From the NCBI GenBank assembly GCA_007844125.1, contig CM017564.1, positions 22,852,992-22,916,991 of the forward strand: 64,000 nt of DNA, given 5' to 3'. A program made the position numbers and the translations under genes. The notes under the pieces were generated by a model. It was not told the origin of the DNA. It ran no database searches and saw only the letters and a program-made list of their open reading frames with translations. Source of the DNA: Sinonovacula constricta. Taxonomy: Eukaryota > Mollusca > Bivalvia > Cardiida > Solecurtidae. The first letter of the stretch is position 1, and every line of letters starts with the position of its first letter. Shown piece by piece: positions 26,011-41,100 of this stretch.

Positions 26011-28606
26011 TGTATGTGTTTTGTCCACAGGTTTGTGGAACAAACGATTGTTGAAGATACTTCTTTATTTTCAGTTTGACTGCTGTCATATGTCTCAGAT
26101 GAAGAGATGAGAGCGTCGAAGTTTGCCTTCCAAATGAATTGAGCCATTTAATGCGAAAGTGTCTTTCAATATTTTATGAAGTAATGCCCGGAACAAGACA
26201 GCACACTGAGCAGCATTAAACTTAATAATGTACGAAGTGTTGTTGTCTTTTGACATAAAGATGTGCGGTTTGTTACAGAACTGAATTTTATTTAAACGTT
26301 TTGTATTGAAACATACTAGTGAAAGGTCATTTTGGCATAACTGGCTCATTTGTAAATAAAATTTTCTGTCACATGTCTCTTGCGATATGTCGATATGTCG
26401 ATATATATTTTGTACCATGAACTTTGTGTTCACATTGTTATCGTAAGTCAATATTTGAACATAGGTACTTCCCATGTTCTTGACGCTAACTTCTTTTCGC
26501 AATTAAATATAAGTTCAGATACGTTATGTCTTGGTTAAATGGTAAGGCATTTTCATTTTTGCATCGCTTATATATGTTACAATGTAAACATTGTGTCAGG
26601 TTTTTTGTATGCTTTCTCATTAGTTTACTCATTGTTTTTTAGACAAGTGAACTATGTAAACAATGTAATATTTGTTACGGAAGAAATATTGCACAATTTT
26701 CAACGGTAAATTTATATAGGCACACAGTCTTGTAGCATAAATGTATGGTTTAATCGGTTTGTCTGGACAAAAGAGTCACGTGTTTTATAAGTTAAATTGC
26801 CTGTTTATATACGAAATTCATGCATGTTTCTGCATTGCAAGTAACTTTTATTTGATTGCAGTAGTAGATATATTATGCTTCACTAGTTATAACGTAACAT
26901 TTATATTCTGTATCACTAAATATATTAAATGTTTACATTATGGTGTTTAATGCAAGCAACTTGTTTGACGACATAGGACGAGACCGAGTATTGAATTGCA
27001 ACTTCTAAGTACAGGAATCAATTGTATAAAGAACGGATACATTCTAAAGTTGTCACAGTATACTTGGACTTCTGTTGCTGGACCCGTTTAATGTGTCGCT
27101 TAAACAACTGTTTCTAAACTTTAACGCTGAAGTTAAAATTTTACGCTGAACATACAATAGTCATTTACCCTGTCTTATATATTGTTTAAATAAATTCGAA
27201 GAACATTACAAACAATGTCTTATATCATTGTGCCACATTTTGGCATCAGTTGGTCTCACTCGACGCTTTCACTGGTGTACATTTGTATATATACTGTATT
27301 TTCTACCACATGTAGCATCAACTTCATTGTGGATGTCGTTTATAGCATTGCATGTACGATTGGAACTCCTTGTTACATTACAGTGGTGCAAGTGAAATAT
27401 CAGACGTATTGTGTTACGGTGCGCGATAATATCTAGTGTGCGTGTGTTATATCCTAAATATTTGCTTTAAATATCAGAGGCGATGCGTTTGTTACATGCC
27501 CGTTAAATGTCAGACGTGTATGTCATATCCTTATTGTGTACGGTCAATTTAATGCATGTTTTAAACATCCTTATGGTGCACGGTAAATATATGTCGTGTT
27601 AGTGCCATCGTACTCATTCATCAAAAGACGTATTATCATTATATATATTCATTGAAAGCAAGAGTTGGGCATTTTTAAGATCTTGTGCTATAAAAATCAT
27701 ACTACTTAATTTTCCGTCACATGTTCAAATGTTGCGAAAGGTTACAATCGCCGACTTGTAACTCTTAAGACCCTTAGTGCGTTAGTTTGGTCCCTGATGG
27801 AATAATATATCTTCTTAGATCTTAACTAACATGAAGTGTGCCACTGTTTCTGTCCAGACAATTGTCCACCAATAAAAACTGGACGTTGCCAATATGTCTA
27901 AACTTTTGTAGCTGTGGTGTTAAAATCCAAATGACACCACATATTCCTAAGTGTTTAAAATTATTGCGATCAAATATAAGCACGATCCTTGGCATTTATT
28001 CTCTCAAAGTAGTATGCCTGTAGCTACTTTGACTTGCGTTTTACACTTAAGTATTTTAAGGCTTGCTATTTATTAGCATGAATCTCGAATTAAAATAACT
28101 AACAATCAACAGTAGACGGACTGCTTGATAATTAAAGAGTTTTGTGTTTTATTATCTATTGCATATATACAAATATTGCCGTTGTATCAGAGGATTTTTT
28201 GGTGCAAGAAGACGCTAGACTAATATCTGGATAATATCTGTGGCGCACGCCAAGTCAGCTAAGAAAACCTTCCCACTTGAGTTACCTCCCCAACCTGTTA
28301 GACGCCAAGAAGTCAAAATATTCTGAACGTTAAAAAGGATATAAACAGTACAATATTCTTTCTTGAATGGAAACGCAATAGTTTGTGCAATGTACATCTT
28401 TCTAAATAATTTTAGATGCATAATGGCTGCTTCGTCTACATTTGTTTGAAAAAGTTGATTTATTAAAAACGTGCATCTATATTTCAATTCTTTAATAAGG
28501 AACTGCTTAGAGTAAATAATTAAATAATAATAATAGGACATCTACTATGCAAAGATATAAATAATAACGCCCAACGTCCTAATTTGAATTAATTAAATGA
28601 CATTCG
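26011..28606. other. AT-rich DNA downstream of the receptor
   Basis: No further exon or gene recognised. A 135-codon frame on the minus strand (26095-26502) has no domain and AT-driven composition. This stretch shows no match to the other duplicated units. Confidence 0.45.
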
Positions 28607-29005
28607 TGAAGACCGGTTGAGAACAAGGCTCACTTACCATGTACATCTTCTTTAAGACAATCAGAGCCATAGATATTACGATAATTTGTGAAGATTGTTG
28701 GGCAGCAAAGTACCAGTATATTCTATAAGATCAAATAATCAGATGAAAATATAATTAATGAAGACGGTTTTAGAACACCGCGCACATACCATGCACATCC
28801 TCCATAAGATAATAAGAAACACAGATTATAATATAACTCGTGGTGAAGAACAATGCAGCCCTGCCAAGCACATCTTTCATACAATAATCTGTCTCTTAGA
28901 CGATAATACCACTCGTGCTGTATACTGTTTTAGAAAAATACAGCCCTGCCATGCACATTTTCTATAACATAACCTATTATCCAGATGATAATATACAAGC
29001 CTCGT
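28607..29005. repeat. Degenerate minisatellite, about 70-89 base period, five units
   Basis: Five successive units share GAAGA, CAT-GCACAT, ATAAGATAAT and GATAATAT words. They begin near 28607, 28689, 28759, 28842 and 28916. Units differ widely, so the array is old. Confidence 0.65.
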
Positions 29006-32000
29006 TAGTTGTTGTGTTTTTGCCAATATATCTAGCTTTATTAATTTGGTAAGAGTCATTTTAAAACCGATGAAGAATATTTATTGATAGAGGAAATTTA
29101 ACATTTCTGACCTTACAGGGATTGTGTTGCAGTTACACACAAACCGTCCTTAACAGTTGTTTTTACTTATCAACATGACTTTTATAATATAATAAGAACT
29201 CTTACTACTTAGCTAAATCAAAACACTTTACTCAAAACTGTCTTCAGAACAAGCACAACCAAATTATATTTAAACATTTAAACCATTCGATTAGTTGAAC
29301 AGGTAAAAAAAGTCCTATCATAATTTCCACAGATAAGCATGGTCTTTGCTAACGTTTGACGATTTTTTAACGGTCCAACTTTGTATGAATGCTGTCATAG
29401 CTTCTAGTATGTATGTGTGTACACACCGCCTCGCTTAACATTAACATTGATGGATGTTTTAGCATCAACAATATTTTTATCCTATCTGTCATAATCATCA
29501 CCATCTACAGAAATCTATTTTTATTTTAATGCATATGCATTATAAATCCACCTGGAAGTTAATTTAAAAACTGGATAAATATATATATATATATATATAA
29601 TATTTCTTATGTACAATTTACGAAATTAAGTTATTCTAAACTGTTGTTTGATTTAATTTGGAAACTAGACTTTGTTATCACATTTTGTTGTAATAATGAG
29701 TGCTATGTAGACATTGATTATTATATTTGCATTTAATATTAGCAACTTTAACAATAACATTGCACATTACAGAAATATATTTTGATACTACATTATGCTT
29801 CTGCTTATGATGGAAATGGATTTATAATTGGTATTATTGAAAATCTGTACAGGGATGTTATTGTCAGTAAAAATATAAATCCAAAATATCAATCGTATAA
29901 GTTCATAGCAGTTTGCTTTGAATGTCTTTCAGAAAATTATTTCCTTAGTTATAAAACTTGGATGAACATATGTTTACTGTTAAAGCATACTGATTATACA
30001 ACTTATCTTATTTACTATAATTGTCATAAACTAGAATGTAAACCCTTGTAAAATATTGTGCCATCCTGTAAACGTAATCGATAATTAAATGTTCCTTTTA
30101 ATTCTATTTTAATTTTGTACTTTTGTGCTTTAAAGTTTATAATAATCCACTTCTCTACCGTGTATATAATTAGAACTATGTCGCAGAACAAATCCGATTA
30201 AACGGCAAAATATTTAAACATTCCCCCCTTTATTGATCAAGAAAAATGGTCATTTTGCTAATTGGTAATTGTCAATAATATTTATCAATACATATGTTAC
30301 AAGAGTACGAGACACATTGTTTGCATTTTAGTGTTGTGCTCGCCACAATAAAATGTGTTTTGTTTAGCTCCGGTATTTGTTAGACATAATAACAGTTTGT
30401 TTAAGTTTGTCAGCAATCGTTTTAATCAAAACAGTAAAATATTATTCTAGTAGTATTGTTTGTTTTGCTTTACTATCCCATAACGAATTGTAACAATTGC
30501 CAATGTTAACAACAGCACATACAATGGAAAGCTTTGAGGCTGTGTTTCCACTTTACACAATAACGTTATTAAAGATTGGCAACAGAAGTAACACTTTTTA
30601 ATAATCTGTTATATTTTTTTATTTACATGCAGATGAATGGTGGTAATGCAAATCTTCACTTTTTCATTTACTACTATTTATTTGATTTTTTGACATATAA
30701 ACGGATAAATTAATATTTTACTCTTTATATTGTCTCATTGTAAGGAAATGCAATATGCCAACAAAAGTTATTTTTGTATAAAATATATGGTAAATTATAC
30801 ATCCGGACAAGGATATGAAAATATATACCAATTAAGATCACATAGTAATCAATATGTCATTAAAGGCTATGTTTAATAAACGACTTCTGTATTCAGAGTT
30901 GATGAGTACTTGGTTCACAAAATGTAGTTTGTCTCAATGGGCTTTTCACAGTCAAGCAAATTTTAGGATAAAAAAGAAGTCAAGTATATTATTATGATTG
31001 ATTTATTACATTTTTTTCCAAATGTAGAATAAAACGCCACAACAAACGTCTCTTAAAAATGACACGGATGTCTATTAGCATCTTTGTTAACGTTTACATT
31101 GTTCGGCAAATAAAATGTTTAATTGTGTCGGATCTTTCTCGCGTTTGTGTATATGCACGTTTATGGACGTGTCATTTTATGTGGTAAATAATCTGTCCAG
31201 GACATCTCATTTTCAGACATAACCTTGGCACGTTGTGTCATTTTTAATGGATCTTCTTACTCGCAAACGCATGTTTATTGTTTATATTACTCTTAATCGC
31301 TTAAACAATCGTATGTTAATCTGACATTTCCAAAATATGTGATTTGCTGTCGATGTGTTTATCTCGTGTACATATTGTACATATTTTAGATAATTCATTA
31401 TATTTGTATGTCCTTTATAACAACTCATTACGGATAATGTAAAAGGAACCAGTTCTTTCGTCCATAACAAATACAGGAAACTTGGTGTGCAATATCTGGC
31501 TGAAATAGTTGCTAATAGTTGAAATAGACTCCTCTACAATTGTACTTAAGATCAACGTCCTCTCTGTGTTTTATAACATTTGCAAAAACTCACAAACAGA
31601 GTATCATTATTTTTGGAAAGAATTGTAAGTATGTATTGTATATATACGATTATATTACTTTTTTACTCCCGATGCAGATGATTATTGGTTTATTTATACA
31701 GTCTTTTAGAAAAAAATCAAGGATATGCGAGTTTGGGGCGCTCCGTCAATCAGGTTTAAGCGCCCCAGTGTTTCAATATGCGGACTAACTGCAAATTCGG
31801 TAACTGGTTATATGTGTAATATCTTATCTCAGTGCTTCTGTGCGTACGTGCGAGCGTGCGTGCGTGCATGTGTGTGTGCCTAGTACTATAGACATCTCAA
31901 ATTTTTGATATGTGAGGTAGATCTCAAATGACCTTTCTAAAGCGTTATTTTTTTATAAAATTAAAATTGAGATCAAGACTGTGTGTGTGTGATTGCGATA

Positions 32001-32779
32001 ATATAAAGGGGTTATGTGCCATTATGTGAAAACGTTGTACAGTTTTATTTGCATTCATATACATTTAAAACTACAAGGTATGTATAAAAGAAAATGCGTT
32101 TCGAATTTCGACAGGTTTGATCAAATACTCCAAGGTCAATATTGAGTTATTCTGCATTGAGGTTTGAAGAGCGTACTCTAGAAATCGGTTTAAGCATTTG
32201 AGTCGGTCTGACTGACCGTTTCAATGCAACAATACGGATTTTTGTGTGCAAAATGTCATTTTACAAGAGTGTTACACCTTTACACATATTTTTAGTTCTA
32301 AATAAAATGATTATATATGCTGCTAATGTCAGAGAAGTTTGTCATATGTTTGTTATTTCATTTTATTTTAACAAATGAGTAATTAAATGCACGTTGCAGC
32401 TAGAACAACGATAGAACTTATATAGATATATGTTAATGTTAAAAGCAAATGTCTTTAATGTGGCCATGTAATCACTGATATTCTAAAAAAATAACTTAAC
32501 GGATTATATTCATATATTACAAGTTAAAACAAGTTAACAATTAAACTAATATAGACATCATTGAAAACAAACAATAACAAACAGAACAAAATTTGAACAG
32601 CATCAGCAATTTGCAGTATTATTAAAAATAATAATACATTAACGTTGCGTACACTGATTTCAGGTTAACTTTTTCTGTTGCATGTTTAAGTTACTAACCT
32701 ACAATGAAACTCTGGATGAACACTCTTTTATTTTGAAAGTTTTATGACACTAGCATGGGAATTTATTTGGAGAGTTTCG
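29006..32779. other. AT-rich non-coding DNA
   Basis: Includes a short AT run (29577-29600) and a GC-rich stem-loop (31735-31766: GGGGCGCT and AGCGCCCC around a 16-base loop). A frame of 89 codons at 29782-30051 is rich in Ile, Tyr and Asn and is not convincing. No gene called. Confidence 0.45.
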
Positions 32780-34702
32780 ATTATACGTATGGAGATGTGC
32801 AGAAGCCGAAGGAAAAGGTATTGTATGTTATTTTCACTCAAATTTCGTGACAGTGCACAATATTGCATCAATATATGTCAATGATTGATGGAAATATTTT
32901 GACTTACGTTAGTATGGGTTCCGTGATTGTTTTTAAAATGGCATACATGTACCAAGACAACAGCACGTAGCTATTTATTGCCTAAACATGAATTTGGGAT
33001 TACTTAAACTCACGCACATTCAGTAAGGATATTTTATATTTGTAGTTAGACGTATTGTAGTATTCTTTAATTTACTGACAAAAAAGAGTCATTTAAATTC
33101 AAGTTAATGAAAGCGTTTGCTTATTAGATGACATTTTTTTCTAGCAAATCTTTACAAAATTAACTACAACACATGATCAAGATATATGCATTTTGTTATT
33201 TTTATTTATTTGAATTGGGCTTAATTTTCGTATTTCTTGCTTCTTTATTTTAATTACAGTTTTAAGTCTTACTCCTTTGACAGAAAAAACTTTGAATCTA
33301 TATCACATTAATATAAAGTATTTGTCATCTAATGATTATTTGTTTTTGCATTTACATTATGCCTTTCAGAAGAAATAAGCGGACGGCCAGCTTACTTCCC
33401 AATTCAGTGAAAGTAAAGTTATTAAAAGAATAATGTGTGATTTTCTGCACGAATGCTAGTATAAGTTTCATGATGGGACAGGTCACTTCCTAATCATTTT
33501 TCCACCACAAAATATACCGCTTTTCACAGGCGATAACTACATTACTTGCTTATCTGCTACTATTGTTAAACAGATAAAGGAAATGTGGTATCGTGCGATA
33601 ATAAGTAGACCACTGTACAAACTATAAATATTGGGCGTTGGTTAAGTGATTGACGTCCTTGTTTCAAGCAATATTTAAAAGTATTGGCAGTTATTTTCCA
33701 ATGAGACTTGCATTTATATTCATCCGAGTTGGCATTGCATCTGCTATATAAATGTTGGCCGAAACTAAGGATAAACAAATACTTCTAAAGATAATTTCTT
33801 TATATTATGTTTACTTAAAGAAATAAGAGGAATCTGACCTGATAATTTGTCAGTGTACTCCCACCCTTCTCTCCATGTATACCATAGACAATTTTCATAT
33901 TTCCAACTGAATGCACTTTAACGTTAGCACTCTTACTATGTAAATAGACCTTTAGCTCATGGTTCAGCAAAATCAATACTATATAGCGATACAATTTTAT
34001 TTTCAACAATTGATCGAATGTGGAAATCGATATACACGTTCTCTTCCAAAAATGACTGAGGGTGCGTTCGAAGGCCACTAAATCTCATTATGCTGCTTTT
34101 AACGGGCTTCCAAAAACAAAGTGCAGTCTGTAGAAATAATGATCTTTTTATCAGATTGTTTTGAAGGGTAGGGACTAAACGAAACACTCTGTCGTTGGTG
34201 TACCTAATGAATATTTATGACTTTTATTTGAAGGAAAGTTCGGTTAAATGGATTATCATGTTACAAGTCTAAATTCTAATTAGATGTATTTTAATTCAAG
34301 GGTTTTATTGACCTGAGTGCCGGACTCATTTCATTATTGCCTTTGGATGAACACAAAATAATCTTAATGATTTGTTCACCAATGGTTTGTTCATCAGTAC
34401 ATCTTCTAAATAGACAGAGATAATGAGAGCCTTTTAAGATGCTTACGTGCAATAAAATAAACATAAGAACATAACAGATTCATATGTACATGTATATACA
34501 ATACCAATGTCCTGTCTTTGGGTTAATAGTAGTTAAAGCGATTTTGCTTTCAAGTGTGTAAAATATTAAATAGTTTACAAAAAGAATTAATAAATTGTAC
34601 ATAAAAAAGGTTTTAAGACGTACTCGTTCATTGAGAAATGTATTATGCATACAATGGACAAGAGACAACGAGATTAACGTTCTTGAGGCTCGGTTCAGGT
34701 AG

Positions 34703-34933
34703 GGCCAGCATTCACAAACTAGTCTTAAGTAAAAATTGCTCAAGTCATGGATTCCAATCCACAATATCTTCATTATTTAGTTACATGTCTATATGTTTTC
34801 ACGACACGTTTACTTTGCTACTTTAAGCTTAAAATCTAATTTGAACTTCATAAATAAGATTAGTTCTGCTAGTCGGAAAATTGTGACTTTGGCTTAAGTC
34901 ATGACTCAGACTGAGTAGTTGGTGAATACGGGC
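34703..34933. mobile_element. Small palindromic MITE, copy 1
   Basis: About 231 bases with imperfect inverted ends (GGCCAGCATTCACAAAC and, reversed, GCCCGTATTCACCAACT). Internal CTTAAG and AAGTCATGACT words occur near the ends. It shares its interior (TTGCTCAAGTCA, CAATATCTTCATTAT) with 54598-54810 and, reversed, with 62619-62822. It has no coding capacity. Confidence 0.7.
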
Positions 34934-37900
34934 TTTATAATACAGCGAGATAAAATTCACGCTCATTTATCATATCAAATCTAGGATGCATCCTTAACAT
35001 CTGACATGATACTTATTTGTTGAATATTGAAAGAAATCATAAAGAAAAATCGTAAATCATTGCAGTAATAATATTACGCATTCATAAACCTAATGTTGAA
35101 TTTTAAGAAGATATGTTTATTCCCCAACAATCATATTCATTATTATGTTATAGATTATATTACATGGTTTGCAATCATAAGACTGGAAAAGCTGGAAAGA
35201 TCAATTTCAAAGATTAAGAATAAAAACCAATTACAGTTTACAGTCACAAAATTTCAAAGTGATTAAAATATAAACCTTTTTATTGTTGCAAATAATTTTT
35301 CAGTTCTCCTATCCGTAAGCAGTTTTATTAAAATTTTCCAAAAGTATGTAGGTAGTTTTTTTTTTGACAATATATTCAAGAATTATATGTTTAATGCGTA
35401 AACATCTTACCTCATATTTGACCTACGTAGAGAGGCTGACTCAGAATAAGCCCGGATAATCATCGATGATGTCTGCATTGATAGAAAGATATGATTCAAT
35501 ATACTAATCTAAACACCACATAGCCAAGATACTATACAAACACTGTGCAAAAATATGCCCTTTCCATTTCAGGCTTCGATTCTTTACAAATACTTCAGCA
35601 TTCCTAACGCCCTGGCAATGATAGGCTCACTACTTTCTGTCCCATCTACTCTGCAGTTATCTCCCCTGAGAAGGACGTGTCTTTCTGCAACCACCGTGCC
35701 ACTAAATTGGTGTGTTGAATGAAAAAAAATAATTCTAGCTTGTTAGGAATTTAATTTCATTGAGTTATACGAAGTTATTGTTTGCCATATATGACATTTA
35801 ACTGTTGTTGTCTTTAATAGTTTAATACAAATAAGCTAAACTATAAACTTATTGAGCGGTTACAAAAGGGGATGCCTTATTATCAGAATAGCTGAGTGGT
35901 TTCTAAACCGTGTAACTTATTATTTTCAGAAACTGTCATGCATTAGAATTGTCTTTAAAAATAACCGATCAACAGTTTTTGTGTATTAAACTTTTCCTAA
36001 AAATTTGTCCTTGACAAACTAAAATATATATGCAGAACCCTCTGAATGATGACATCAAGTTTATGAACTTACAAGGCCTCGGATATTGAAGCTTTGAATT
36101 AAGTAAATCTTTAGTTGATGTCTTTAGAAGTTGTATTTAGATTCACGTTGAAGATTTGGATACTTATCAGCTATAAAGTAGTTTATAATCCCGAGACGCC
36201 AAAGCAATTTTCCCTTTCGTAGCGTTTAAGTCTCAATTGAAATTCTTCAATTGGTTTCCTGATGTCTCGAATACTGCATGTCTTTGTGGTGCAAATTTTG
36301 TTTTGAGCAGAGTATTTTCTACAAGTCCTGAATGCAAGTTTTTGCATTGAAACTCACACACCGATTCTATTGATAATCCCAATTAGCCTTGTAAATATTC
36401 ATCTATGTATAAGGGACAATATTCACATATTTTCTTAACAATTGACTGTTACATGTAATATTAAAACGTGTTTATTTCTAGTCAATAACTGAACAACCCT
36501 AATGTGTGTACTAAGGTTGCTATGTACTTTCAGTTGGCTGATACGTTTTCTCTCTAGTGCGTAATTTTCCTTTTCTTTTCGTACTTTTTGTTTTTTATTC
36601 TGGAAACACAAACTAATGATATATCAACTTTTCTCATAATTTATCTCGACTTTCTATTAGGATAATAACAATACGATTGGTGTTCATATGTATACTGTAC
36701 ACTGTACTCATTTTGCTAATATCGTGTCAATTTGTATCTAATAACCAAAAGTTGGATGAATAAAACAGAGTTTAATAACCAGTTAGTGTAGGAATACGAG
36801 AATGACCCGAACTACTTTCCAGGTTTAAAGTATATCTTTAGTCATAGAAAATAAAAAGATCATTAATATATTCATGATAATTGTGAACAATGTCGGCATG
36901 TACTGAAATAAGAAAAACAGGCTTTACACTATCAAAATTAAAAGAACGTTTCAGCTAGACACTTTAGGTGAGTTTTTTTTACCTCTTTTTATTTAACATT
37001 AGGATAGTTATCAGCAGAAGACAACTTCGGGTCAATGTAAGAATAATTGATTTAGTCACTCATTCCCACATATGGCATGGAATAACTACTGTCATTTCCC
37101 TTAACTTCAACAGACTTCAAATCATTTACAAACCATGAAGAACATGACAATTATACAGGATTTTCCAAGAAGATTATTACTAAATGGGAAAAAATTAAAG
37201 GATCTTTAAAATGCGGACACGATTTCGATTTAAATGTTTTTAAATGATATACTTTTCCAATTTGCAGTACTTGTCTCTATTGTTGATACATACGGAAATG
37301 TTAGATTGCTATTGCCGATTAAATGTATCAAGGTATTTAAGTTTAAGAAGCGTCTGTTCTTGACATATAATCATTAGTGCCTGTCAAAACAAAACACTAA
37401 AAAACTCTATATAAGATATAGCGCTTAAAAAATTCTATCTAATCTAGTTACAAGTTCATCGATTAAGTGAAATGTGTCTCAGTAAAAGATTTACGCGATA
37501 ATGTTTAATCTCTATTTATTAACTTGGTTATCAAACGCCTTAAGTGTTACTTTTATCTTCTGATCTATATTTCGGAAATTTTGTTTATTTATTCATTTAT
37601 TTGGATTTTACGACACACCGACACTTAACAGGTCTACGGCGCCGAATACAAAGTTGAATGTTAATAGAGCATAATCAGGTTAAAACCAAATTACGCAAGT
37701 AAAATATAGAAACATACAAAAAAATACTATCAGGTTAAAAAAAATAAATTATAACTGAAAACAGGTCAACATATAAAACGGTTTGAAAAGTATAACGATT
37801 GGTAAATAAACAATTTAAAAATGTATAACTTATTAAGAATACTAATCTCGTTCAAGAAGCAAACAAGTTTAGAATCCGACGCTGTCCTAAATAGTTCGTA

Positions 37901-38136
37901 CATGTTGTTGACATTAAAAGACTTCGGGGTCTGTTTCAATACACTAATACGTTAATCTAGTAGGTCCAATGCGACAGCGGGTAAGAGCTACGTCTTCTCG
38001 TCGACTTTCTCTGCGAGCAGAGACATTGGCACCAACGCAAGGTTTAATTACGTGTAATTTGTTACAAACAATACTGTCCCAACTTGTTTGCCACTTGGTT
38101 AAAATATGTCGGTTAATAAGTGTTTAAAATATAAAA

Positions 38137-41100
38137 TCAGTGTGTGGGATGCAAAAGATCTGTTTCACTGAGGGCTGAGGCAGATTTTGCACCCCTGTCT
38201 GCATCTTCATTTCCTCGGATGCCTACATGACTAGGAAGCCAACAGAAGGAGATTTTGTTAGTGTCTTTTAAACTTTGAAGTCTGACAAGAACAGTGCGAA
38301 CATGTGGATTTGAATAATTCAGTAAATTTATGCTCTGCAATACAGATAATGAGTCTGAAAATTTAACATATTTTTCACCGGAATGTTCTGAAATGAAATC
38401 AAGGCTTAGATTTATAGCCTGGATTTCAGCGGTGAAGTCTTTGTTCAATGCAGTGGCTATTACTTGCGGAAGCACAGCCAACGTGAGTGTCCGTATTTGA
38501 ACCATCAGTATATATATGAAGGTGATCAGAATACTTGTCACGGAGTTCGAGAAATTCAGATCGTAAAATCAAAGGATCTGTGTTCGACTTTTTATTTTTA
38601 CAGGGTTCTAAATTCACATCAGGGGAACGGAGTTACCATGGTGGATGTTCAATTGTGGGGTTTTCAGAAGTGCTATCGAGTTTTATATTGGCTGTGTTAA
38701 TGCTATCTTTAAGCCTTAAACTAAGAGGTATGATGGTTTTAGGTGATCGATCATAAAGCTCTTTATGTTTAGGATTGAAAACACAATTAAAAGTTGGGTT
38801 ATCGGGGTCAGATACGAGTTTAATTTTATACTGCAAAGAAAGTTTCTCGCGACGCAAGAAAAGTGATGGTTTTTTGGCTTCAACATAAAGGCTCTGCACT
38901 GGTAAAGTCCTGGACGCTCCCAGAAGCTAGACAAAGTCCCTGGTTGTGAACGACGTCCAGCATCTGGAGATAGGACCTCCTGGCAGAACCATAGACTATG
39001 CTTCCGTAATCTAATTTAGACCGAATTAGGGAACGGTACAGAAGTAACAATGTTTTCCTATCGGCTCCCCAGTCTGTATGGGATAAATATTTAAGCAAGT
39101 TAAAAGCCTTGAGACATTTCTTCTTGATGTAATTGATATGTGGAAGAAAAGTCAGTTTCCTGTCAAAAATGACTCCAAGAAACTTAGTTTCCTGGACAGC
39201 GCGGGAATGCGAACGTTATTTAAAAACAATTCGGGGTCAATATGAACACATCGTCTCTGACAGAAATGTATACATTTGGTTTTGGTTGGAGAAAATTTAA
39301 AACCGTTTGTGTTGCTACATTATTTAGACATTGTTGTAATTGTCTTTCAATTGTGCTCATATTTTTGGAGCGGTAACAAATAACGAAATCGTCCACAAAA
39401 AGGGAACAGTCAACCCCTTCATGAAGGGTTTTTACAACATTATTTATTTTTATGTTAAAAATGGGTAACAGATAGAAAACTACCATGGGGAACACATTGT
39501 TCCCGTTTATGAACAGATGACAGAGTGGACCCAAGCATGACCTGAAAACTTCTGAAAACGACCCCTGAGACCAAGATCACCTAAATCCTTAAAAATCCCA
39601 CGTTTCAAATCCGTGTCATGAGCCTTTTCAAGATCAAAAAACACAGCTACGAGGTGTTCCTTCTTGATAAAGGCATCACGAATGAGTGTTTCTAAACGAA
39701 CAAGATGATCGGCTGTGCTACGTTGGTGTCTGAACCCACTTTGATATTCTGAAATTAAGTTGTTGGACTCAAGATACCAGACAAGTCTATTATTGATCAT
39801 TCGTTCTAAGGTTTTACAAATACATCTCGTCAAAGCAATAGGTCTATAGCTTTGAGGATCTGATGGGTCCTTACCTTGTTTATGAAGTGGCATAATGAAG
39901 GCTTTTTTTCGGAGAATCGGGTACTTTACCGGATACCAAATTTCATTAACGATTGACAGAAGTAAGTTTAGAGATCGAATTGGTAAATGTTTTAAGAATT
40001 GATACTGTATGTCATCTTGACCAGCAGCGGTATCATGCGATTTATTTAAAGAATCTTTAAGCTCTTTCAAGGAAAAGGAATGATTGTAAGTTTCGTTATT
40101 ATTAGATTTAAAACTTACCCTTTTCCCTTTCAGCAGAGTGTTTAAAGGTTTGAAATTGAGGCGTGTAGTTGGCCGAGGAGGAATTTTGGGCAATAGTTTT
40201 AAGCCAGTGTGTTCGAAATGTTTTGTTTATCTGTTATTGGGCAGTCCGATAACTCGGTTACTTCCCTTGAATTCAAAGGGAGGCTACTCGCCGCCGAACC
40301 TCTAGGGGACTAAGTAAAAAAAGATGGCGGACAAGGACAAAGAAATCAACGAAGCTTGTGTAAACAACTAAGAATTAGACCATTTCAAGCTAACAGATTT
40401 AAAGAAGTACCTGGTAAATCGCGTTTGACTGGATCCTGAAGGGAATATCAGCTAATCGAGCGAATTATCGGCGCTCACAAGCTTGATATTACTGGCATTT
40501 TGAATTGAAAAGGAGAGACAAACTCGAGAAGAATTAGTAACACTTCACCCTCCCTTAACTGTTAACAGGTCGGCCTTGATCGGTAAAATGTCGCCGTCGG
40601 ATATAAGTGTATACGTCAAACAAAAACGTATGCTTGTTAACTTATTTATAATTATTTCGACACCATTCACATCAATTTGTTTCCATCGGCTTCAGATGCA
40701 TTATGAGTACTTCGGATATAAGTGTACCATTTCGACGCGTTAAATGTCGGTAAACATTAATCAAGATCACACCGACTAATTATCAATCAAGATTAGTGCG
40801 AATGCTATCATCACAATAATGACTGTAGGCAAACATCAATTAACGTTCACGCTTTTATGTGCAATTATAAGATAACTGCATACTCAAGTCATCTTGAGTG
40901 TGACAACCTTATTAAAGTATTGGCAACAAAATATGAATGCAACTAAGTAACATTAAAATCCTTGCAGCAGCGGAATTTTATTTAAATATAAAATATGAAA
41001 TAAATAAACCACGTACACAGTATAATTATCATATTTTAGGACGCAACATTGCATTTAAATCAAGGAACAGTGACAGTTCGTATATTGTACTTTTAGGATC

